Assembly (NCBI GenBank): GCA_903813345.2
Contig: CAIIXF020000006.1
Coordinates: 4,299,096-4,363,095, forward strand
Length of the DNA stretch: 64,000 bases
Direction: 5' to 3'
From: Owenia fusiformis
Lineage: Eukaryota > Annelida > Polychaeta > Sabellida > Oweniidae
The notes beneath the pieces were generated by a model. The model was not told where the DNA came from. It was given only the letters and a program-made list of their open reading frames with translations, and ran no database searches. Positions 57,001-64,000 of this stretch are shown one piece after another. Made by a program: the position numbers and the translations under genes. Every line of letters starts with the position of its first letter. Positions within the stretch are counted from its first letter, which is position 1.

Positions 57001-59968
57001 TCTAGCTTAATTAATGTGCTATATAACTTTTTTACTTCTTCTACTCCCATAGGGTATATGTGTCTACATGCATAAACTACGAAAAAAGCACTTGGTGAAA
57101 AATGTGTATATCCTCTGGGAGCCCCAGCATGCATTTTCTTGGTGTTGTATTTTCTAAACTACCTAAAAAATGTCAGGGGAAGGGTGTTGAAGTGTTGAAG
57201 AATCGCGGATATTGAAAATCAAATTATATCCATATTCAGTATTATTTGGTTAGGGCTTATAATTTCTTCAAATTTCAAGACTAAGAAAAATGTATGATGC
57301 CAACATGAATTTTAGACCTTCCTCTACAACATGTGAAAATATAAAAGAATTCCTGCAAGTAGTAAAATAAAATTTGGCCCGTTGGAGGGGTTCACCTTTT
57401 TTGGACCACCCTGTAATTGACGATTGTTGTATAAACCATCTGAGCACTAAATACCTCGAACGACAATTTTGATAAGTGATAAGGCATTTTTGAGATATGT
57501 ATTTAGTCAAAACAAATTAGATTAGAACCTACAAACGGAAACTAATAAATTAATACCTTTTGTGAAGGTTACAATGAATAATAACAGACATGAAAGACAG
57601 TAACATGTAAAAGTTACACGCACCTCCATTTTTCCCTATTATTAAAAGTACAACAAATGCCTATATGGGATTGTATAAATATATCCTCGGATTGACCAAC
57701 TGATTTTAATTAGTTCGATTCCATTTAGCGTATATTGATTTCTTGAAAGTACAGATTTTTACTTTTCTTAATTACTTTTCACCCACTACGGTGGTTTAAT
57801 AAAGAATACGAATCCCTTTGAGCAATGAACGCATGCAATTGTGGCATAAATGTGTCACGAAGTCCAAAACGATATCCACTATATTAGATGAAAAATATAA
57901 TGACCTTGGTTGACAATAAATACTTCAGTTTCGTATTAAAGGCAGAACAAAACGTATACTACTGTAAGTTGCTATGCGGATAAACAGGGTAAAAACTAGA
58001 AATGTTCATTCTACCTAATAAATACATGGATAATTGTCTTTAGAGGAAGTCTAATAATTAACCTTACATTAACCTGTACATTCCCATGTTGCCATGGCAG
58101 CACAACACAAATATACACTCCCCTCCATAAGTTTCCCAACAGGAAGTTGCCATAGCAGAGTAAATCAAAACCTGAGAATGTGTGAATCTTAAATTTATTC
58201 ATGAATTACAATCATGGTAATGACGTTTGTGTTTGTTTTGTAAATCGCCAAAAAAACAAGATTTGTTAAATGGGACTATCTGAGAATCACGTTGTCAAAC
58301 TAATGAGAGTGGAGTGTAATTGTTTTAAAATCGCATCAATTTCTTCATTTTGTTAGGAAGGTAAAAGCTATACGGAAAATGGTTATTTGTCTGTGTTTTG
58401 GTAAAACGTAAATTATCATTCTGTAATAAGCCTCAGTATAACACGGTGTACTTCTGTACTTTTACTGACAGCACATTTGCTTTAAAGAAAGTCTTTTTAT
58501 TAACACAATGGATTTTGAAAATTTCTCACATACTACCTTTTCATAATGTTTAGAATGTGATTGGAATGTGTAGCGATTTATTGAGAATGACTTACTGTAT
58601 TCTTTCCAATTCTCCATCTAACGCCCCCACCAGGTCCTTTATATGGAGAAGATTATTTCTCGTCTCTAGCAATTGTTGGGCTTTTCTGAAATCAGAAATT
58701 ATAATCAAACTACTACTTGTGAGAACAACCAATTAATTAAAAAAATTCCTTGGCAGAAATCAGGAATCGCTAAACTAGTATAAACAATTCTTGGTTTTGA
58801 TTTTAACTAATACTTATTTTTTTCATAAATAGATTGACAACTTGAAAACTGCCTTAAAACAACCTATTAAATTAAATTATGCTTGAAGATTTTGACAAAG
58901 TGATACATTTTAAACCTCATTATGCATTACCATATATATGCAGGCTTTAATGAATCACTCTATATGGACTTAAACAAAAACCTCATGAAAAACAAAAGAA
59001 TTCCAAATTTTTTGCTCAACATCATCAACCCTGGCTTCAACTAGGCACCAAAACGAGACTTACGGTTAGCATCAGAAAATCAAAAATAAAAACATAGGGT
59101 TAGATTTTGAATTTCATTATTCAACCACAAATATCGCCGCGGACATAATCATCCTGGTCTCCAATATCAGGCTTTCAATATAGTGCATTTTGTGACTCCA
59201 CTCCTTGCCCAGAAATTCCTTTACGATTATATTTCCACCCTATTTTTTCTCCTTGAAACACAATTTTCAATATTAGCCTCATCACCTTCACTCAAAGGGA
59301 TTCTTAATCCTTCAAAACTGAAACTTTGAACAAGACGGATACAGACAACAATGGACGAAATGAATAGACTTCGCACCGGACTGAATAACAAATGCCAGCT
59401 CCTGAAATATGACACAAGTATGGGGAAGGCCTCATTGCGCAGCTCCAATATTAGATTTTTGACATGCTGTTGAATTTGCCAATACTTGTATAGTATGTAG
59501 AGGATCTCGTTCATATTCATAAGCCTTGTTGATGATATTTTTAACCCACTTTGTACAAACTTTCATAGGTCAATTGTTGATAAATACTTGTCAAAAAAGC
59601 GGCTCATCTTTTTGGAACGACCGAGAAAATCGAAAGAAATATGCAGCATAAATTATTGGGATAAGCTGTATGATGTAGACCTTCTATATCAATTTTGTGA
59701 AGCTACGGCCGCCGTAGAGCAAATGTGACTAAGGCTTAGACAATACAATTAGTTATAAGAAAATGTTTCAGGAACAGTGTGGAGATGTTAAGGCTAAAAG
59801 AGGTCAAAAACAAAGTTTTTTAGCTATTCGTAAATATTACATTAATTAAAAGTCCTTGATAAATTCTAATTCTTACTTAACGTATATATCCTTGTCAGCT
59901 GAGCATAGACCGACAGCTAGGACGATTCCTAAGACAGCGGTTAAGGTACATCGGTCCTGCATACACAT
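53831..59968 (-). CDS. calcitonin-type peptide precursor 2
   Basis: Exons on -: 59877-59968 (coding part), 58596-58685, 53831-54041; introns all phase 2; 130 residues. Splice sites are good: AA|GTAAGA, TGATTTCAG|A, CA|GTAAGT, ATTTCAG|G. Signal peptide MCMQDRCTLTAVLGIVLAVG then LCSA. The middle exon gives KAQQLLETRNNLLHIKDLVG and on. The last exon gives Q-KK, then TCAIGGGLSHHCALQGLNDK and MQVYDWLKSGLSP before G-RRRR. The mature peptide would have 33 residues, a Cys2-Cys12 disulphide and a C-terminal Pro-amide. The ring is longer than in precursor 1. The two genes are tandem paralogues about 450 bp apart. A residual C-terminal peptide of 28 residues follows the RRRR site. A 5' UTR exon probably lies upstream near 60.7 kb. 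Confidence 0.8.
54626..54643. repeat. (TAG)6 microsatellite
   Basis: Six perfect TAG units in the large intron of calcitonin-type gene 2. Confidence 0.9.
55886..57163. mobile_element. nested element with 9-bp duplication, GGTAGTTTAG ends
   Basis: 1278 bp flanked by TAAAAAATG (55877-55885, 57164-57172). The inverted ends include GGTAGTTTAGAAAATACA, CCAAGAAAATGCAT and GGGGCTCCCAGAGG. The interior has a direct repeat of about 100 bp (ACATAT.AAATATGAACAAA, about 56730 and 56878) and a Tigger/pogo-like end. The 9-bp duplication fits Mutator-like elements. Confidence 0.72.
56404..56600 (+). repeat. pogo/Tigger-like terminal fragment
   Basis: ACAGTAAAACCTGTATATCT, then GAACACTTGGCTAATCCGAA and repeated CCAATTTG.ACA words, look like the subterminal region of pogo-group elements. 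No right end or transposase. Confidence 0.45.
58116..58306. mobile_element. Tc1-like MITE
   Basis: TA-flanked (58114-58115, 58307-58308). The ends CACTCCCCTCCATAAGTTT and AACTAATGAGAGTGGAGTG are inverted. A related copy is at 45986-46192. Both calcitonin-type genes carry one in an intron. Confidence 0.7.
58596..58685 (-). CDS. middle exon of calcitonin-type precursor 2
   Basis: 90 bp, phase 2 at both ends, with consensus acceptor and donor. It encodes a Leu-rich propeptide segment (KDLVGALDGELERI). Confidence 0.78.
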
Positions 59969-59974
59969 ACCTTG
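59877..59974 (-). CDS. signal-peptide exon of calcitonin-type precursor 2
   Basis: The acceptor TTATTCCAG is followed by CAAGGT and the ATG at 59968, so the 5' UTR is split by an intron. The donor is AA|GTAAGA. A second in-frame ATG lies two codons later. Confidence 0.75.
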
Positions 59975-60688
59975 CTGGAATAAGTAAATAAAAGTATAGA
60001 AACAAAAATCCAAGTGCATGTATACGAGGATACTAATCTATAACAGAGTACCTAAAGAAAATGCGTGTACAGATATAGGATTTAGTTGTCGACACAATGA
60101 AAGGGCGATAATATCTACACTGTGATAAAGAATTAAATAATTAACTTTGAGTAAATTTACTTTTGATAATATTAGCCAACTATTGAGTGATCAGTCAATT
60201 CTCCCTTTTAATATTACTATGATAACTTATAAATCCGAATATAGGTGTAAAATCAGATGGCATTTAGGAATGTAAGACTTCCTTATGTAAATTTGCGGAC
60301 TGTCAAAGAGTTTGTCCTTGACTTCTTAACACTTTCACTGTAGCTTTGGTTAAATAGACGGAAGGAAGAATTGATTTACACATTCGTCTTAAAATGGGAT
60401 ATGTCATGTTTAATTTAGTGAGGCACGTCTTAACTATGTTGTAAGATAACATATTATTTGATCAGTAGACACACTTAGTGTTCGAGTGTAGATGCATGTA
60501 CTAACATGATACATAAAAATTTCATTTGTCACATGACCTGAATTATGCCCTCCAATTGGCTGCCATGGTAGCATAAACACGCATGATCAACAATCTCCCG
60601 AAAATAGTCATAAAATGATTATTCCGTCAAGTAAGGTATATTGGTTTTGATCGCGGAACATAACAATAAATTACCTAAGTTGTCATAC

Positions 60689-60755
60689 CTATTTCGAAAT
60701 TCTTGGATCTGCGAAAGGTGCACATCTTCTAAAATCAAATACCCGAGAGTATGGG
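60689..60755 (-). other. possible 5' UTR exon of calcitonin-type gene 2
   Basis: On -, a TATA-like TTATATAGAAGG (about 60775-60786) is followed about 30 bp later by a plausible start site and a donor ATAG|GTATGA at 60688. This would join the acceptor at 59975-59976. Inferred from spacing and splice words only. Confidence 0.3.
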
Positions 60756-61701
60756 AGTTGTGCTTTTGTAGGCGCCTTCTATATAATTTTCACGCGGTGT
60801 ACTGAATGTGTGACACGACATGGTTCCTTCCCGGAAGCCCTTTGATTTCTAAGAGTTTCCCTTTTAAACACATCAGAGCCATCCCCGATGCTCATTTAGA
60901 TAATCGAAAAACACGAGAATACAATTTCTTAATTAAAGGTATCATCCGGAACCTTTAACCCAAGTTAGAATAGTTGAAGCCTTCAAACAATGTTGCCCTA
61001 GCTAATTCAATGAGTGTAAAATTGGTTAATCTTGTAATGTTGTCTCTTGGGACAATATTTCACAGGATATTCTAAACATGATACTTTGATCTTCAACAGG
61101 CGATCCTCTTAGCGGTTTTTACAGATCCTTGCGATTGGGACTTGCACAAGTGCAAAAATGTCTTTATCGACCACAAATTTTAGATCATATATTTGACACC
61201 TCACTTGGATAAAAAATCTTTCAAATTAATTTCCAATTATGGTTTTCATTGACAAATTACAGTGGGATTGATTCTTTAAATTGCTACTATCTTGCTACTG
61301 AAACAAATATCATCATTGCTACATTAATACTTGCACTTAGCACTTTAAGGTTGGCCCCATATTCATTTAGATTCGCCGTATCAAATCATTTTAACATAGA
61401 CATTTTTGGAGTTAATAATAACGGAACTATCGGACGATGTATGTATTCTATGTTGATGCCTCGTGAAAGTATAATTTACATATAAGTATGGATTAAAAAT
61501 AGTTTTTGTTATTCAGCCTGAAAATCACTGATATTAGCCTTCTTAGTATATTATATATGAACTATTCCATTTACAGATTTTCATATTTTCACATGAAATA
61601 TGATAAATGACTGTAGCCTTTAGTCATCGATTGGACTATCGAAAACCTAATGTAACGTTTTGTGATAAATGGATGCCATGACGTAAAACAGATGAAACCA
61701 T
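60756..61701. other. nothing recognised beyond the possible promoter
   Basis: No repeat found. A 78-codon frame at 61249-61485 has no supporting feature. Confidence 0.35.
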
Positions 61702-62057
61702 AACTGGTGTATCTCATACTTGAGTGGGTTTAGGGTAGATATAACCTTTTCCACCTTTTTCAAATGACAAGATATTTATATTTAACATTTTCGTAATATT
61801 CCTTTTTGTTCAATACAATGAAACTGTAACACTTAAACTTAAAAAATTTAAATTTTAAAATTAAAAAATTAAAACTTTTTATATTTAAACTTTTTTAAAC
61901 TTTTGCAAAATTCCCGGGAGCGGGATGGATATATTATATCTGCCCGCATTTGGCCTGGAGCGGGACATATACAATATATCCTACCCGCTCCTCAGATACG
62001 ATATATATTCCCGGGTGATATCTACCCCAAACCCACTCAAGTATGAGATACATAGGG

Positions 62058-62198
62058 GTTATGCACTGGGAGGTTTTGGATACAGGGAATATCCCGAGGG
62101 ATATACAATATATCTTCCCGAGGGACCGAAGGGACCGAGAGAAGATGTATTGTATATCCCAAGGGATATTCCCTGTATCCAAACCGACCGTGCATAAC
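62058..62198. mobile_element. 141-bp hairpin MITE in unit 1
   Basis: Ends GTTATGCACTGGGAGGTTTT and the inverse AAACCGACCGTGCATAAC. The body forms a nearly complete hairpin (GGATACAGGGAATATCCC with its inverse). Confidence 0.65.
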
Positions 62199-62546
62199 TG
62201 GTGTATCTCATACTTGAGTGGGTTTAGGGTATAACCCTTTCCACCTTTTTCAAATGACAATATATTTATATTTAACATTTTCGTAATATTCTTTTTGTTC
62301 AATACAATGAAATTGTAACATTTAAACTTAAAAAAATTAAATTTTAAAATTAAAAAATTAAAACTTTTGATATCTAAACTTTTTTAAACTTTTGAAAAAT
62401 TCCCGGGAGCGGGATGGATACATTATATCTGCCCGCATTTGGCCTGGAGCGGGACATATACAATATATCCTGCCCGCTCCTCAGATACGATATATATTCC
62501 CAGGTGATATCTACCCCAAACCCACTCAAGTATGAGATACATAAGG

Positions 62547-62687
62547 GTTATGCACTGGGAGGTTTTGGATACAGGGAATATCCCGAGGGATATACAATAT
62601 ATCTTCCCGAGGGACCGAAGAGACCGAGGGAAGATGTATTGTATATCCCAAGGGATATTCCATGTATCCAAACCGACCGTGCATAAC
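62547..62687. mobile_element. 141-bp hairpin MITE in unit 2
   Basis: Same as the 62058 copy with a few substitutions, so the duplication of the unit followed the insertion. Confidence 0.65.
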
Positions 62688-63377
62688 TGGTGTATCTCAT
62701 ACTTGAGTGGGTTTAGGGTAGATATAACCTTTTCCACCTTTTTCAAATGACAAGATATTTATATTTAACATTTTCGTAATATTCTTTTTGTTCAATACAA
62801 TGAAATTGTAACATTTAAACTTAAAAAAATTAAATTTTAAAATTAAAAATTAAAACTTGATATATAAACTTTTTTAAACTTTTAAAAAAATCCCGGGAGC
62901 GGGATGGATATATTATATCTGCCCGCATTTGGCCTGGAGCGGGACATATGCAATATATCCTGCCCGCTCCTCAGATACGATATATATTCCCGGGTGATAT
63001 CTACCCCAAACCCACTCGAGTATGAGATACATAGCTTTACGTCCCGCTCCAAGCGGGCAAATATAGTATATCTGCCCGCTACGTCATAATCGCTGTTCCC
63101 GTATTGGTTCTTTTTTGTAACGTTCGCATACTGTAAACGACAATGGAGAAAAACGCAGACAATCACCGGATCTGTTTGATGCTTTAAAGAAGGGAAGGAG
63201 CAGTATGCCCCGTTAATAATGTTAATAATCAAAGATTTGAACAGGAAAAGAAACAAGAATACAAAACTGGACATGAATATTTAAAAATAATTCTACGGTT
63301 GGTTGCAAAGTTTCTGAACTGGCCAATTGAACAATGTGATTGGTATGGGATAAACAGATCATCCTGTAGTCGGTTCA

Positions 63378-63445
63378 GGATATTTGGATTATCCCTTGGC
63401 CAATATAATATATCTTATATTGGCCTTGGGATAATCCCAATATCC
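63378..63445. repeat. strong hairpin, ~31-bp arms
   Basis: GGATATTTGGATTATCCC, then TTGGCCAATATAA, pairs with TTATATTGGCC and TTGGGATAATCCCAATATCC across a short loop. No transcript signal is attached. Confidence 0.65.
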
Positions 63446-63716
63446 CGAACCTCGTATAGGATAATCTCTATTTATTTCTCTCCGAACCCATGATTATTCT
63501 GCATAACCTTTTTGACACGGTGATGAAAGTGGGGATTACTATGATTCCAAATAATTCTCATTAGAATATAAAAAATGATTCAATTTAGGTCTTATGGACA
63601 GGTTTATGGAAATTAAAAAAAAACGGAAGCGTTGATATTCTTTCTCGGTGTACGTTTGTCAATAGAGCGTGTCAAACTAGCCTTTTTCAGGTTTTTACCT
63701 GCACATTCTATTATAT

Positions 63717-64000
63717 ATTGGGTGTCCCAAAAACAGTAAACCACTTTTTGACTATTATTTTCTATACAGCAGATGAACCGAATTCTTTGAAATGTTACTC
63801 AGTAGTTGGTTATCGTCAACAAGCCTACAAAATATTCAAGAGGTCAGCTGCAATCTATGCAGGTATTGTCAAATTAAAAACAACATGTCAAAATATCCAA
63901 TATCAACAGAAAAGTCACTTATCTTAACAGTTTTTCAAGCTTGAATGCTTTTGTGTATTTCTTCCAAAGATCTCGTCTCCCATTCCGTCCTATGGTGTAT
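63717..64000. mobile_element. left end of a Tc1/mariner-type element (cut by window edge)
   Basis: TTGGGTGTCCCAAAAACAGT after TA resembles the GGGTGTCTCAAAA terminus at 18082 and other mariner ends. The rest is outside the window. The 69-codon frame starting at 63718 is incidental. Confidence 0.5.

Larger units (their letters stand above)
55154..57413. mobile_element. CAGGGTGGTCC inverted-repeat element, copy 2
   Basis: The left end TAGGGAGGTCCAAAAAAGTG has diverged; the right end is TTTTTTGGACCACCCTG followed by TA. The arms match 50376-51564 (for example TGAACCCTGCAACAGGCTA and CACATTGGATGATCTTAAA). Another element (55886-57163) is inserted in the centre. An open frame at 55373-55606 is repeat-derived. 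Confidence 0.7.
61702..63034. repeat. tandem array of ~490-bp units (2.7 copies)
   Basis: Units begin at 61702, 62196 and 62685 with AACTGGTGTATCTCATACTT. Each has an AT-rich part, a CCCGGGAGCGGGATGGATAT block and inverted copies of CTCATACTTGAGTGGGTTTA. The first two units also contain a 141-bp inverted-repeat element. The third unit ends before it. Long open frames on both strands arise from the palindromic content. Confidence 0.88.

Noticed and set aside
59227-59520. 97-codon frame on - with a hydrophobic segment (possible signal peptide)
   Set aside because: It lies in an intron of calcitonin-type gene 2; the signal exon at 59877-59968 has better splice sites and the right phase.
61934-62746. 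Pairs of 90- to 122-codon frames on both strands
   Set aside because: They are mirrored between the tandem units and come from palindromic repeat content.
1-64000. CRISPR arrays, operons, ribosome-binding sites
   Set aside because: Spliced genes, AATAAA and TATA signals and animal-type transposons show this is eukaryotic DNA; the short tandem repeats lack unique spacers of constant length.

Overview
This looks like a piece of an AT-rich animal nuclear genome, not a microbial replicon. It has spliced genes with GT-AG introns, secreted peptide-hormone precursors, and a very high load of DNA transposons, inverted-repeat elements and one intact non-LTR retrotransposon. The calcitonin-type peptides at 45.8-60 kb (two cysteines near the N-terminus, GGHCATE..ADQW and ...SPG-basic signatures) point to a lophotrochozoan such as a mollusc, annelid, brachiopod or nemertean. 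The species cannot be named from sequence alone. All exon models were made by eye from reading frame, splice sites and intron phase.

Peptide-gene content. (1) A 3-coding-exon gene on + (8475-14002, 3' UTR exon to about 17120) encodes a signal peptide, an RRKR cleavage site and a C-terminal GKKR amidation signal; I do not recognise its family. (2) Two tandem single-exon genes on - (35813-36268 and 36939-37385) encode secreted precursors that end in the same amidated LMRY-G-K tail. A third, decayed copy of the tail region lies at 35704-35790. (3) Two tandem calcitonin-type precursor genes on - (45772-53378 and 53831-59968) share a 90-bp middle exon and all-phase-2 introns. Other coding candidates are weak: two isolated possible exons near 0.55 and 1.2 kb and an unexplained 128-codon ORF at 5.3 kb.

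Mobile DNA, left to right. Inverted-repeat elements lie at 1482-3957 and 6909-7757. A piggyBac-like MITE (9061-9704) sits in an intron. A nested inverted-repeat element lies at 14.3-16.2 kb. Three copies of a GAACG-rich MITE with TTA/TAA flanks are at 14630, 21105 and 29005. A mariner inverted dimer is at 18.1-19.1 kb. Two Russian-doll nests follow: 22829-28837 (outer foldback, then a mariner relic, then an intact Jockey/CR1-group LINE with its target-site duplication) and 29648-32669 (mariner inverted dimer, then a second TA-flanked element, then a TU/Foldback-like element built of about 16-bp tandem repeats with an 8-bp duplication). LINE relics lie at 33.9-35.5 kb. A MITE family with 9-bp duplications has full copies at 39198 and 52605. 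A 2-kb inverted-repeat element is at 42248-44279 and a 3.4-kb one, carrying a broken zinc-binding-type ORF, is at 46317-49690. Paired CAGGGTGGTCC-type elements are at 50376 and 55154, and a 490-bp tandem array at 61.7-63.0 kb closes the region.

The genes do not form an operon. The common theme is local clusters of duplicated secreted-peptide genes whose introns and spacers have been filled by nested, mostly non-autonomous DNA transposons.
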